64,000 bases of DNA, taken from NCBI RefSeq assembly GCF_900114475.1, contig NZ_FOTE01000021.1, positions 24,462-88,461 on the forward strand, in the 5' to 3' direction. A program made the translations under genes and the position numbers. Source of the stretch: Paenibacillus sp. 1_12 (GTDB taxonomy: Bacteria; Bacillota; Bacilli; Paenibacillales; NBRC-103111). Shown here piece after piece: positions 1 through 9,457 of this stretch. Within the stretch, counting starts at the first letter, position 1. Every line of letters begins with the position of its first letter. The notes below the pieces were generated by a model. That model did not search any database. It was not told where the DNA came from and saw only the letters and a list, made by a program, of their open reading frames with translations.

Positions 1-2
1 TT

Positions 3-3000
3 CCGGCAATGTCTGTTCATGCGGCAGGCAATTATACCGGGGCACCGCAAAAATTATCCGTACCTCCATTAGCATTTGATGAATCAAAAATTGTACTTAC
101 CTGGGAAAAGCCGGACGATTATTATAAAAGTGCAGAAAAAATCGAGGACTATGAGGTATTCCGGGATGGAAACAGTCTCGGTCTTGCAAGCAAAAATTTT
201 AAAGAGAATTATTCCTATGTCTATGCGAATATGGATGCATTTTACAGGAAATTGGACACGCAGCATCATCGGATTAGTAACCTTTCCTTCACGGCCACCG
301 GTCTAGTACCCAAGACGAATTATGAATTTAAGGTGCGGGCCGTTTACGCCGACAAGACAACGTCTGCTTTTAGTGCGCCACTTATGTTTTCAACCGCGTC
401 TACACCTACCGTCATAGACGCTGCCGATCGTGGCGCAACCTATATTACCGATAAAATTGGCGTCAATGCCGACTATACCATTCGGCGCGCAAATAATAAT
501 GAAACGGTTATCAAAAAAATCGCAGACAATACGGCCGCGATTCAGGCTGCGATCGACGCCACCCCTCCAGGCGGCAAGGTTGTATTGAAGGGGAGCGGAA
601 ACAATGCGAAGCCTTGGTACTATACTAGCGGCTCATTGTTTCTGCACAGCAATATGACCTTCGAAATTGAAAAAGGGGCTGTGCTTTTTGGCTCGCCTGT
701 ATTTGACCACTACCCGCGTAGCCTTCTGGTCTATCCTTATTCACAGGACATCCGGACATATGGCCTGTTGAATGCTGTAACCTCGGACATTGGCTCCTTG
801 AAGAACATCCGCATTGTCGGCGAGGGCGCAGTAGACGGCAACGGATGGAAGAATTCCACCACCGGAGACGGCTTACAGAACCAAACGGCGGTGGATCTGT
901 CGCTCAGTTCGGCAGGTTTCACAGATCCAACGGGAAATGGTTGGCGTTTGCCGAACTATCAGGGAGGTAGCAACACCACAGTTGATGGTAATAGCGCAAC
1001 TTCTACCGCTGGAATAGGCATCCTCGCGGCTGATGCGATGTGGCAGTCGCGTCAGGATCAAACACCGAATGCAGCTGCCTCGCAATTCTATAATACCCGC
1101 CCCAACCTGACGGTAGCACGCGGTGTGAATGGCCTGTATTACGAGGGACTGACCTTCTATAATCCCGCCTTCCACGGTATTGTCAACTATCAGTCCGAGC
1201 GTATTACCACAAACGGCATCGTTGCGATGATGTTCGACGCTAATAACGGCGACGGTATCGAGTTTGGCGACTGCCTTGATCTTAGGGTCATGAACAGCTT
1301 TTGGGATACCGGCGACGATGCCATTAACTTTGCGGCCGGTCAGGGCACGAGCGTGCGCAATTTGACTGACAAAGTGGCAAGCGGAGAGGGCCGCGTTTTT
1401 AATAACTTTGTGCGCAACGGCCATGGCGGCTTGTTAGCGATGGGCAGCCATACAGGCGGCTGGATCGGCGATCTGGTTGCGGAAGAGAACGTCTATAATA
1501 CGAGCGAAACAGGAAGTAATGGCGTCTTGCGTATGAAGTCTGGTGCTACGACTGGCGGCGGTATCCGCAATATTGTAGTGCGCGACAATGCGGTCAACTA
1601 TATGCTCGGAGGAAACAGTACGATTGTGATTGACACATCCTACAGCGATGGCAACGCCAGCACAGCCTTTGGCCCGGAAAGCGAGCTTCCGCTGACCTTC
1701 GAAAACGTGCTGGTACGCAATATGACGGTGTCAAACTCTATCGTACCGTTTATTAACACAGCGGCACCCGGCAGCTCCGCCTATGCTAAAAGCCCGGTGC
1801 TGCGCAATTTCACGTTCGAGGATATCAAAATTCTTCCATCCACAGCAAGTGTGGGTACGATTGCGATAAATGGCATGTCGGATGTTACGTTCCGCAACAT
1901 TACAGGTCTTAAACAAGCCATTACCACCACGAACAGCAAAAACGTCACGATCGAGAACGTCACGCTCGTGAATTCCGACAAGACCGCAGACCGCAGGCCG
2001 GATGCGCTGAATGGGAGTGGCGCACTCACCGTGACGGCGAATACTTATTATGCTACTTTAAATTGGCCCGCCATCGGTAATGCGACGCAGTACGCCGTGT
2101 TGGTTGATATGCTGGATGGCTATGGCTATCAGCAAAACAAGATTGTAACGAGTACGGGATCGGGTTCGCAATCTACGGGAATCGCGCTGCGCCCGAGCAC
2201 CCCTTACAAAATTGCGGTCCGACCGGAGACGATAGGTGCAAACGCCTCCTATGGGAAACTGCTGGAGACGACGGTAACTACGGGTGCTGCAACGCTTGGT
2301 GCGTCTCATGTCGTCTCGAAAGTTGCGAATTTAAGTGAAAGACTCGGAACTAAAGGAGAAAAATTATCCGGTTTATCCGGTATTTCTTGGCAGGATGTCA
2401 CTTGGAATTCCGTTGCCGATTCTGTCTACGGCATTCATTATTATGAGTTAACGGCAACACCGCAAGGTACAGGTCATGCAACCAAAACATTCAAAGCCTA
2501 TTTCGACTCCGGCCGGACAGGTTACTCGCTGTGGGGGCTAGATGACGGCTTGACCTATGATGTTACGGTGAAGGCCGTCAACTGGATTGGACAAGAAGGG
2601 CAAGCATCAGATAAGCTTACGATCACCACCGTTCCCGGCACCTTAATGCAGATTCCGACGTGGGCTTCCGGCAGCAAGCTCACCGTCAGTGGCGGCAGGT
2701 GGATTGGGGAAGATATGACACTCACATGGAACGGAAAAGACGTAAAGGATTATTCCAATGAAGATACGGCACGATTTGCCGGTTACCGCATCTTGATTAA
2801 CGGCGTGCCGGTGGACGGTGGAGCAGTTCAAGTAAACGCGAAACCAACCGTTAGACCGGGACAAAATACTTATGTGCTTTCCACTGCTGGACTTCTTCCC
2901 AATATTCCTTACACAATCTCGGTGGAAGCGGGAAGCGAGATTCTGAAATACGCGTCCGGCTCAGGCGGACTTGGCGGCTCCACAGGCTTTACCGGTACAA

Positions 3001-4523
3001 ATACAAAAAATACCGATCTTCCTCGGAACCAGATAACCTTTGGAAAATGGACCGGGCACGGGCCGAGCGTAACGCGCACATTATTATCGGGGCCAGCTAC
3101 TGATGCTGCTGTTGCAAATGTAACTGTCGCTGGAGTAAGTGCCACCGTTTCCAGCGACGCTAATACTGTCTACAACGTAGTACTTCCGTACGATAAAGTA
3201 TTAGCGAACCTTACAGCCTCTGACATCGTGACAACTACCACTGATGTTAATACAACTGTAGGAACTGCCACGACAAGCGATGGGGGTAAAACCTGGAAAG
3301 TTGTAGTAACTGCACAAGACAATGCAACTAAAGTAACCTATACTATTAACGTAACGGTAGGGGTAGCCCCAACCATTACAACAAGCAACTTGCCATTTGG
3401 CACAGTTGGCACTCCTTACAGTCAAAAGTTAGTTGCAATAGGCGATACTCCAATAACCTGGAGCATTGCAAGCGGTAGCTTGCCGGCAGGACTTTCATTG
3501 GAAGCATCGACAGGTAATATAAGCGGGACACCGATTGCAGCAGGTACAGCAAGCTTCACAGTAAAAGCTACAAACGATGCGCGAAGCACCTCCATTGATT
3601 TGAGCATTATCATAATCAGTAACAGCGGTAGTAAAAGTAGCAGTAGCAGTAGCAGTAGTAGTAGTAGTAGCAGTAGCGGTAGCAGTGCCTCTACAAGTGA
3701 AGGTGCCAAGGCGGTAAACGGTTCGGTTTCTTATGACATAGTCAAAGCAACTCCCGGAAGCAAGGTAAGCATTACCGTCACACCCAATGAGGGCTACAAG
3801 TTGGATGATATTAAGATAATCGATCAAGATGGTAAGGAAGTAAAAATCACTAAAAATGCAGATGGCACCTATAGCTTTATCATGCCTGTAGGCGGGGTTA
3901 AAGTTGAGCCTGCATTTATTAAGAAAGAAGAAGTCAAAGGTGTAGACAAAGGAATTCCGGGGACTTCAGATCCTAAAAAATTCATCGATATAAAGGAAGA
4001 TGATTGGTTCTATAAAGGTATAAAGTTTATGAGCGAAAAAGGGCTTATGGTAGGAACATCCGAAAACAGCTTCAGCCCAAATCAAAATATTACTAGAGCC
4101 ATGTTAGTAACTATTCTTTATAGACTGGAAGGAAGTCCGTCAGCATTGGAAAGCAGCTTTACTGATGTTAAGACAGACACATGGTATAGTGGTGCAGTTG
4201 CATGGGCTTCATCAAACACTGTTGTAAGTGGCTATGGAAATGGGTTCTTTGGACCGAATGATGACATGTCCAGAGAACAACTGTGCACTATACTGTACAA
4301 TTATGCAAAGCATAAAGGATATGACATTTCTAGTACCAAGAACGTGGTTGCCTTTACTGACGGAAGTAAAGTATCAAGCTGGGCTAAAGAGCCTATGGAT
4401 TGGGCAATAGGCTCAGGGCTAATCGGCGGCTATGAAAATAATATTCTTGCTCCGACAGATACAGCAACCAGAGCACAATTGTCCACTATCATCCAAAGAT
4501 TCATTGAAAAAGTTGTAAAATAA
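3..4523 (+). CDS. SLH-anchored GH28 polygalacturonase-like multidomain protein (5' end cut by window)
   Basis: The frame is open to the window edge, the ATG at 9 has no ribosome binding site, and the first residues (MSVHAAG) look like the end of a signal peptide, so the true start lies upstream. Counting from the ATG, the domains are: FN3 (about 18-130); a right-handed beta-helix of glycoside hydrolase family 28 (about 150-690) with NGDGIEFG, GDDAINFA and NGHGG, which match the GH28 acid and histidine blocks; two or three FN3-like domains (690-1000); a cadherin-like beta-sandwich; a putative-Ig domain (1120-1200); a serine run (1210-1228); a small repeat domain; and three SLH domains (1320-1504). 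By family it would cleave pectin or another polyuronide while bound to the cell wall by its SLH domains; the exact substrate is unknown. The last third is more AT-rich in codon use than the GH28 part. Confidence 0.85.
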   Translation, partial: PAMSVHAAGNYTGAPQKLSVPPLAFDESKIVLTWEKPDDYYKSAEKIEDYEVFRDGNSLGLASKNFKENYSYVYANMDAFYRKLDTQHHRISNLSFTATGLVPKTNYEFKVRAVYADKTTSAFSAPLMFSTASTPTVIDAADRGATYITDKIGVNADYTIRRANNNETVIKKIADNTAAIQAAIDATPPGGKVVLKGSGNNAKPWYYTSGSLFLHSNMTFEIEKGAVLFGSPVFDHYPRSLLVYPYSQDIRTYGLLNAVTSDIGSLKNIRIVGEGAVDGNGWKNSTTGDGLQNQTAVDLSLSSAGFTDPTGNGWRLPNYQGGSNTTVDGNSATSTAGIGILAADAMWQSRQDQTPNAAASQFYNTRPNLTVARGVNGLYYEGLTFYNPAFHGIVNYQSERITTNGIVAMMFDANNGDGIEFGDCLDLRVMNSFWDTGDDAINFAAGQGTSVRNLTDKVASGEGRVFNNFVRNGHGGLLAMGSHTGGWIGDLVAEENVYNTSETGSNGVLRMKSGATTGGGIRNIVVRDNAVNYMLGGNSTIVIDTSYSDGNASTAFGPESELPLTFENVLVRNMTVSNSIVPFINTAAPGSSAYAKSPVLRNFTFEDIKILPSTASVGTIAINGMSDVTFRNITGLKQAITTTNSKNVTIENVTLVNSDKTADRRPDALNGSGALTVTANTYYATLNWPAIGNATQYAVLVDMLDGYGYQQNKIVTSTGSGSQSTGIALRPSTPYKIAVRPETIGANASYGKLLETTVTTGAATLGASHVVSKVANLSERLGTKGEKLSGLSGISWQDVTWNSVADSVYGIHYYELTATPQGTGHATKTFKAYFDSGRTGYSLWGLDDGLTYDVTVKAVNWIGQEGQASDKLTITTVPGTLMQIPTWASGSKLTVSGGRWIGEDMTLTWNGKDVKDYSNEDTARFAGYRILINGVPVDGGAVQVNAKPTVRPGQNTYVLSTAGLLPNIPYTISVEAGSEILKYASGSGGLGGSTGFTGTNTKNTDLPRNQITFGKWTGHGPSVTRTLLSGPATDAAVANVTVAGVSATVSSDANTVYNVVLPYDKVLANLTASDIVTTTTDVNTTVGTATTSDGGKTWKVVVTAQDNATKVTYTINVTVGVAPTITTSNLPFGTVGTPYSQKLVAIGDTPITWSIASGSLPAGLSLEASTGNISGTPIAAGTASFTVKATNDARSTSIDLSIIIISNSGSKSSSSSSSSSSSSSSGSSASTSEGAKAVNGSVSYDIVKATPGSKVSITVTPNEGYKLDDIKIIDQDGKEVKITKNADGTYSFIMPVGGVKVEPAFIKKEEVKGVDKGIPGTSDPKKFIDIKEDDWFYKGIKFMSEKGLMVGTSENSFSPNQNITRAMLVTILYRLEGSPSALESSFTDVKTDTWYSGAVAWASSNTVVSGYGNGFFGPNDDMSREQLCTILYNYAKHKGYDISSTKNVVAFTDGSKVSSWAKEPMDWAIGSGLIGGYENNILAPTDTATRAQLSTIIQRFIEKVVK
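3636..3686 (+). repeat. AGT/AGC trinucleotide tract encoding a polyserine linker
   Basis: Near-perfect run of AGT and AGC codons giving a polyserine linker between the putative-Ig domain and the C-terminal repeat/SLH part of the preceding protein. Such tracts can change length by slippage in frame. Confidence 0.85.
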
Positions 4524-4542
4524 TATATCAATAATTAAAATA

Positions 4543-4577
4543 AGCAGCTGACTTTGAGGAGTCAGCTGCTTTTTTTT
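4543..4577 (+). terminator. Rho-independent terminator of the SLH-GH28 gene
   Basis: Perfect 10-bp stem AGCAGCTGAC / GTCAGCTGCT with an 8-base loop followed by a run of eight T, 20 bp after the stop codon. Confidence 0.9.
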
Positions 4578-4952
4578 GGATGTGCTACGCATGGCGATTA
4601 GCTAATTTTTTCTATCCTAAAATCCACTGAAAAATGGGATGATATTTTAGTAAGCTTAGCAGTGGTAGGACTATTCAAAGTAGGTTGAATTATTAGTACA
4701 AGCATTTAGCTTCGGATTTGCACACCACGGCTAACCTATGACTAATGAGCAGAAGAAATTTTGGTGTTTTTGTCGGTTAAGATCCTTATATGGATGATTA
4801 ATGGTTCATTTATGAGAAGGTTTGTGTAGGATGTTTCCTGAACACAACGTTAACATCTTACATTTATTGAAATTAATAATTGATTTAAAGAGATGTGGTG
4901 TAATACAATTAGGAGGCAAAGTTTGGAAGCGGTAGAGTAGGAGTGAATATTA
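4578..4952. other. Intergenic region upstream of the SPFH operon
   Basis: No supported gene. A possible sigma-A promoter lies at 4880-4909 (TTGATT, 18-bp spacer, TACAAT). A perfect AGGAGG at 4911 precedes only a five-codon TTG reading frame ending at 4940, and by its position it would sit at the transcription start, so it is probably not a working ribosome binding site. The site used by the next gene is AGGAG at 4939-4943. Confidence 0.4.
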
Positions 4953-6098
4953 GTGGCTATTATTGATGTTATAAAATTTAATGGAATACCCGGTCGTAAC
5001 TGGTTGGTTTATCGGTATCCTGGGGAAAGTTTCGTTTATGGTACCCAACTTATTGTCGGTGAAGGGCAAATAGCTGTGTTTGTTAAAGGGGGCAAAGCGC
5101 TTGACTATTTTTCCGCGGGCACCTATACGCTTAACGCCCCAAATATCCCCATTTTGCAATCCTTAATTAACATTCCTTTTGGTGGCAGGACCCCTTTAGC
5201 TGCAGAAGTGTTCTTTATAAATAAAACCGTGAAACTTGATGTCTTATGGGGAACGAGTGATCCAATCAGTCTAATCGACCCTAAATATTCGGTTAGGATG
5301 AGAGTTCGCGCGTTCGGTCAATTTGGAATTAAAATTACGGACTACCGTGTATTTTTAACAGAGATCATAGGTGCTGTTGGCGATGATCAGATCGTTAAAT
5401 ATGATGTAGTACTGAACTATTTCAAAGGTGTTACTGTAACTAAGGTTAAAACTATTATTGCTGACACTATCATTAACCAAAAAATTTCTGTGCTTGATAT
5501 AGCCCCAAGGCTGGAGGAGATATCAGAGACAGCTCAAGATAGTCTTTCCAGTGAGTTTGACCGCTTTGGAATACAAATGATCAATTTCAATTTGTCGTCG
5601 ATTAATTTTCCCGATGAAGATTTTGAAACGATCAATAAAATACTGGGTGAAAAGGCTGCTTTCGACATTATAGGAGATAATCGTTATCAAGTTAAACGCT
5701 CATTTGATGTCATGGAAACTGCAGCTGGCAATGAAGGTGGAGGAAGCATAGCTTCGGCTGGTTTGGGTTTAGGTCTTGGTACTGGAGCAGGACAAGCGAT
5801 GGGGAACTTATTTTCCAACACGGCAGGTAGTGTGATGAAAAATTCGGTTAAAGAATTGTCATGCAAAAAGTGCGGGGAAATGAATGAAGCAGGAGCTAAA
5901 TTTTGCTGCAGCTGTGGAGAAAAGCTTGTAACTTCCCAAATTGATTGCTACTCATGCGGTACAAAAGTGGATGGGAATGCCAAGTTTTGTTCAAATTGTG
6001 GAAAATCCATGATGAGTAAGGCATGTCCCAGATGTCACACAGAGAATAAGCCTGGAACCAAGTTCTGCTCAGACTGCGGTACTAAATTGGAGGAGTGA
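4953..6098 (+). CDS. SPFH (band-7) domain protein with three C-terminal zinc ribbons (YdjI-like)
   Basis: 381 residues, GTG start nine bases after AGGAG. The N-terminal 240 residues form an SPFH/virion-core-like domain as in B. subtilis YdjI (RNWLVYRYPGESF, followed by beta-rich sequence and a helical stretch with SSEFDRFGI). A glycine-rich hinge is followed by three C-x2-C zinc ribbons at about 303-325, 332-352 and 358-379. No signal peptide or membrane segment is visible. SPFH proteins of this type associate with membranes and often accompany PspA-like stress systems. It is the first gene of an operon; the next start overlaps its stop region. Molecular role unknown. Confidence 0.8.
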   Translation: MAIIDVIKFNGIPGRNWLVYRYPGESFVYGTQLIVGEGQIAVFVKGGKALDYFSAGTYTLNAPNIPILQSLINIPFGGRTPLAAEVFFINKTVKLDVLWGTSDPISLIDPKYSVRMRVRAFGQFGIKITDYRVFLTEIIGAVGDDQIVKYDVVLNYFKGVTVTKVKTIIADTIINQKISVLDIAPRLEEISETAQDSLSSEFDRFGIQMINFNLSSINFPDEDFETINKILGEKAAFDIIGDNRYQVKRSFDVMETAAGNEGGGSIASAGLGLGLGTGAGQAMGNLFSNTAGSVMKNSVKELSCKKCGEMNEAGAKFCCSCGEKLVTSQIDCYSCGTKVDGNAKFCSNCGKSMMSKACPRCHTENKPGTKFCSDCGTKLEE

Positions 6099-6100
6099 AA

Positions 6101-6841
6101 ATGAGTAATTTCAATTCTTCAATAACGAGTTCGCTTAAATGGTTGGGAGTTCTGGTTTTTGATATTGCGGTTATTGTGGTTTTTCTTAAAATTTTCTCGG
6201 GTTTATTTATCCTTGCGCCCGTAAAACTAGCATTAATGTCTATGGTTTTGCTTTTAGGACTATTTTTTTTCAGTGCTTCTGTTGTTTTTCCGAGATTATT
6301 GTCGGGGAGCAAAAGTATTGCTTATCCAATAGCTACTATTTTCGTATCCATCATGTATTTGGTCCTTTCTAATCTCATTTCTGTATTCTTTATTGAGGGA
6401 GGAATGGTTTGGTACATAGGTTGGGAACTGCTTGCTTTTGCGTCTTTATTGGGTGTACTTTCTGTTTTATTCTTTTTTTCAAAGCGTGAGACAGAATATG
6501 AGAACCAGGTTGAATTAGAGCAGTCGGAAAAGACGAACATCCATATGCAGCTAATGTTTATTGAAACCTCACTTACTGCAAAACAAAATGTTGAGGGAAT
6601 CGTGCCCATTATGCATTCCTTCAAATTGTTAAAAGAGCGAATTCATGCTTCGACCCCTTTTGGAAGAATTACTGGAAATAGCGCAGTGTTTGAACTCGAA
6701 AATACAATCCGGAGTAATTTGGATTATTTGCAATTATATATTCGTTCTAACTCATTAGATAAAAATATGGTTGATATTCATAATCTGATTGATGAAACCC
6801 GAACACTTATGGCCAATAGGGAATTATTAAATGTAAGGTAG
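6101..6841 (+). CDS. Four-helix membrane protein of the SPFH operon, function unknown
   Basis: 246 residues from the ATG at 6101, chosen because GGAGG at 6089-6093 gives a 7-base spacing; a GTG at 6095 is too close. Four hydrophobic helices occupy about residues 15-125, followed by a charged, probably cytoplasmic helical tail rich in Glu and Gln that ends in a segment likely to form a coiled coil. I do not recognise a family. The start is two bases after the SPFH gene's stop, so translation is probably coupled, and the protein may tether the soluble SPFH and zinc-ribbon partners to the membrane (inference). Confidence 0.75.
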   Translation: MSNFNSSITSSLKWLGVLVFDIAVIVVFLKIFSGLFILAPVKLALMSMVLLLGLFFFSASVVFPRLLSGSKSIAYPIATIFVSIMYLVLSNLISVFFIEGGMVWYIGWELLAFASLLGVLSVLFFFSKRETEYENQVELEQSEKTNIHMQLMFIETSLTAKQNVEGIVPIMHSFKLLKERIHASTPFGRITGNSAVFELENTIRSNLDYLQLYIRSNSLDKNMVDIHNLIDETRTLMANRELLNVR

Positions 6842-6865
6842 TATAAATAGCGAGGAGATGTTCTT

Positions 6866-7348
6866 ATGAGCACAAATAACTGCTCAGCCTGTGGAGCTCC
6901 AGTCGGACCCAACGCAACAGAGTGTAAATATTGCGGAGAAAATATCTCTGTTAGCCAACCTCAATCTCCAAATCGGCAGGAATCCTTTGAGCAAACTACG
7001 ACATTTACAACGTCTAATTCGAACTCTACGATTAATGCCAATGTCATGGGAACCGTGCCGCCCGCCATCAATATAAACAATATAAACAATATTAATAATA
7101 TGAACAACCTGAACAACCCTAACAACATATATACTCCCAACAAAAGCAAGACAACCGCCGGCATACTTGCTATTTTACTTGGGGGTTTGGGGGTACACCA
7201 CTTTTATTTGGAAAATATTGTGCTGGGCATTGTTTATTTACTTTTTTGTTGGACAGGAATCCCGTCTATCATCGCTATGATTGAAGGGATTGTTTACCTT
7301 ACATCTAGTGATCAGTCATTCAACAGGAAATATGGAAGGAAGAACTAA
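6866..7348 (+). CDS. Zinc-ribbon and TM2-domain membrane protein
   Basis: 160 residues, ATG with GAGGAG upstream. The N-terminus carries a CxxC...CxxC zinc ribbon (residues 6-24, SACGAPV / CKYCGEN). A low-complexity linker rich in Asn and Ile repeats (about residues 65-92) leads to a C-terminal TM2 domain: two transmembrane helices with the family's GGLGVHHFYL turn and a GI(V)YL end. TM2 proteins are small membrane proteins of unclear biochemical role. Third gene of the SPFH operon, which is closed by a hairpin at 7399-7437. The zinc ribbon shared with the SPFH protein suggests that the operon products assemble together (inference). Confidence 0.8.
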   Translation: MSTNNCSACGAPVGPNATECKYCGENISVSQPQSPNRQESFEQTTTFTTSNSNSTINANVMGTVPPAININNINNINNMNNLNNPNNIYTPNKSKTTAGILAILLGGLGVHHFYLENIVLGIVYLLFCWTGIPSIIAMIEGIVYLTSSDQSFNRKYGRKN

Positions 7349-7398
7349 GTCCATTTAATGATACAAAGGGAATAGAGACTAAGAGTTATCGAGTTATG

Positions 7399-7437
7399 AG
7401 CCTCAATCTTTCGTTGATACAAGGATTAGGCTTTTTT
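7399..7437 (+). terminator. Terminator of the SPFH operon
   Basis: Stem AGCCT(c)AATC / GATTAGGCT with a single bulge and a 15-base loop, followed by TTTTTT. Confidence 0.7.
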
Positions 7438-7447
7438 GTGTTTCCAA

Positions 7448-7619
7448 ATAATCCCAACCATCACGCGGCTGTGAAGCTGCTGCCACATTACAGGCAAAAA
7501 TAAAAAAACTGTCTACGGAACAGTACACGTCTGTTTCTGAGACAGCCTCCAGCTTTTTTCTTGATGCATTACTCCACCTTGTTAGCATGTATAAACTTTA
7601 TGGATGGGGTGACTATTAA
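7448..7619 (+). pseudogene. Possible start-less coding remnant, about 55 codons
   Basis: Between the terminator and the convergent SGNH gene, one plus-strand frame is open from a TAA at about 7445 to a TAA at 7617-7619. Its sequence looks protein-like (KIKKLSTEQYTSVSE, then a hydrophobic-helix-like ASSFFLDALLHLVSMYK). No ATG, GTG or TTG with a ribosome binding site precedes it. I do not recognise it; a chance open frame remains possible. Confidence 0.25.
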
Positions 7620-8257
7620 CGAGTGAGCAGATAAGGGGATAATCCCGTTGCAATAACTCGGTGCCCGCGATCATTCGGATGGATGGGCAAAAATCCGCTT
7701 AACGCGTCTTCAATTTTTCCTTTTCGATACCCATAGATAAGTTCTGCTTGTTTTCCTTCAAACCACGTATGAGCGGGAGCAACAGTTACATCGTAACTAC
7801 GGGCGAGCTCATATATCGTACGATTTAATAGATCCACCGACTCAACCGATAGTGGGCTGTTTGGAAATGGATTGTATTGTGTGCAGCAGATGACCCGGGC
7901 ATGGCTTCCCTTTTTGATTCGAGTTAAAATGCAGCTTAAATTCCGTCTGTAGCTCGTTGCAATGTTTTTCGCAGCTAGGGGTTGCTTAGTTTTTAATGAA
8001 AGTAGTGCCGCGTTAGCCAAATCCACTCCCCCAGTCCACACAGAAACAACAGCAGAATTGCTGATTATGGAGGACCCCTGCCATATCACGGCATCCAATA
8101 GATCATAGCTGCTCCAACCAGGCCGAGCCAAAACAAACCCACGAACCTTATGCGAGCCTGAATTTAAATGAGACACAGTTAATTGAGGATAGGCTTTTGC
8201 AAAAGAGGAGGCATTTTCCCCAAATGTAATGGAATCTCCAAGAGCTGTATAGATCAT
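7616..8257 (-). CDS. SGNH/GDSL-family hydrolase (cytoplasmic)
   Basis: 213 residues without a signal peptide. Block I is ALGDSITFGEN with Ser9 as nucleophile; a glycine block GGVDLANAA follows near residue 74, and the C-terminus has HPNDRGH (His193) as in block V. This is the fold of small esterases and lipases acting on acyl or acetyl esters. The residue three positions before His193 is Leu rather than the usual catalytic Asp, so the triad may be altered or use a different acid. The gene stands alone, with a long gap (about 14 bases) between a GGAG and the ATG. Confidence 0.75.
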   Translation of the reverse strand: MIYTALGDSITFGENASSFAKAYPQLTVSHLNSGSHKVRGFVLARPGWSSYDLLDAVIWQGSSIISNSAVVSVWTGGVDLANAALLSLKTKQPLAAKNIATSYRRNLSCILTRIKKGSHARVICCTQYNPFPNSPLSVESVDLLNRTIYELARSYDVTVAPAHTWFEGKQAELIYGYRKGKIEDALSGFLPIHPNDRGHRVIATGLSPYLLTR

Positions 8258-8527
8258 AAGAATATCATCAACTCCAACTTTTTATCATACCTGCAACGCA
8301 AATAACCTATTGAAAAAGAGTGGGGACGATCAATTTGTTCCTATACGTATGATATTGAAATGATGCACAAATTGTGATGATGTTGACGGTAACAATTTTA
8401 GAAGCAGAGCTAAAGATAGGCAGAGATGCCATTAACTCGCAGTTATTTTCAATTGGAGTTGAACTTGAGACAGTTGCTTATTAGGGTGTAATCTTAAAGT
8501 AATTCAAATTAGGAGGCTTAGTTCATT
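8258..8527. promoter_or_regulatory. Divergent promoter region of SGNH hydrolase and methyltransferase
   Basis: No gene is visible. A weak plus-strand promoter match is TTGAGA, 18 bp, TAATCT (near 8467-8496), ahead of the AGGAGG at 8511-8516 that serves the methyltransferase. Confidence 0.35.
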
Positions 8528-9262
8528 ATGAAACAGAACAAATATGATGATTTAGATTTTTTCACGAATTACAGTCAGATGCCTCGTTCGATCGGTGGAT
8601 TGAATGCTGCTGGGGAATGGGAAGAACTCCGTGCAATGCTTCCTGAGCTGCGCGATAAAAAGGTGCTTGATCTTGGCTGCGGCTTTGGCTGGCATTGCCT
8701 ATATGCGCGTGAACAGCATGCTCGTTCGGTAGTGGGTGTAGACCTTTCAGAGAATATGTTAGAGCGAGCCAGATCTATGACCAATGATTCAGAGATCAAG
8801 TATCTCCTTCTCCCCATCGAGGATATCGATTTTACAGCAGGGCAATTTGACGTGGTGATAAGCTCTCTTGCACTCCACTATATCGAGCGCTTTGATATCA
8901 TTTGTCAGAAAATTCATCACTGCCTTACACCTGGAGGTACTTTCGTGCTTTCGGTTGAACATCCGGTCTTCACCGCGCTTGCTTCACAAGATTGGTACTA
9001 CGGTCCGCAAGGCGAAAAATTACATTGGCCTGTCGATGATTACTACCATGAAGGTTTACGGCAGACGAGATTTCTGGACAATGATGTCGTCAAATACCAT
9101 CGAACCGTCGCTACCTATATGAATGCACTAATTGATTCCGGCTTTGGAATTACGAAGGTTTCCGAACCTCAACCATCACAAGAAATGCTGGATAAGAATC
9201 CTGGCATGCGAGACGATACCAGACGCCCTATCTTCCTCATGATCGCAGCGGTAAAAAATTAG
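8528..9262 (+). CDS. Class I SAM-dependent methyltransferase
   Basis: 244 residues, ATG 11 bases after AGGAGG. The Rossmann motif I is LDLGCGFGWH at residues 47-56, followed by the acidic end of strand 2 (VVGVDLS), a motif IV-like VVISSLALHYI and the post-III LTPGGTFVLSVEHP. This is the UbiE/ArsM-like small-molecule methyltransferase layout; no substrate-specific domain is evident. It appears to be monocistronic. Confidence 0.85.
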   Translation: MKQNKYDDLDFFTNYSQMPRSIGGLNAAGEWEELRAMLPELRDKKVLDLGCGFGWHCLYAREQHARSVVGVDLSENMLERARSMTNDSEIKYLLLPIEDIDFTAGQFDVVISSLALHYIERFDIICQKIHHCLTPGGTFVLSVEHPVFTALASQDWYYGPQGEKLHWPVDDYYHEGLRQTRFLDNDVVKYHRTVATYMNALIDSGFGITKVSEPQPSQEMLDKNPGMRDDTRRPIFLMIAAVKN

Positions 9263-9457
9263 AATATGTAGTAAGTGTGGCTAAGAATCTACCGGAGAAC
9301 GATAGTTCATAAGGTGTTAGACTCATGGCAGCAGGATGGGGTATGGTTACGATGTGTGAACGTCCAAGCTTGTTGAAAATCCACGCCACTTCCCCAAAAA
9401 TGCTCAATATTACGCGGCGGCGACTTATGGATTTGCCGCACATCGGTTCGTCTTCAT

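Noticed and set aside
873..1424. 183-codon minus-strand open frame inside the GH28 domain
   Set aside because: Antisense shadow of a strongly supported coding region; no ribosome site and no family resemblance.
3422..3827. Minus-strand frames with poly-Leu or Thr/Ala repeats
   Set aside because: They are only the complement of the AGT/AGC serine tract.
4911..4940. AGGAGG followed by a TTG mini-frame
   Set aside because: Only five codons, and the likely promoter places it at the transcription start; the SPFH gene has its own site downstream.
9263..9457. Possible gene remnant after the methyltransferase
   Set aside because: Short frames on both strands overlap the methyltransferase end or the terminator and nothing is recognisable.
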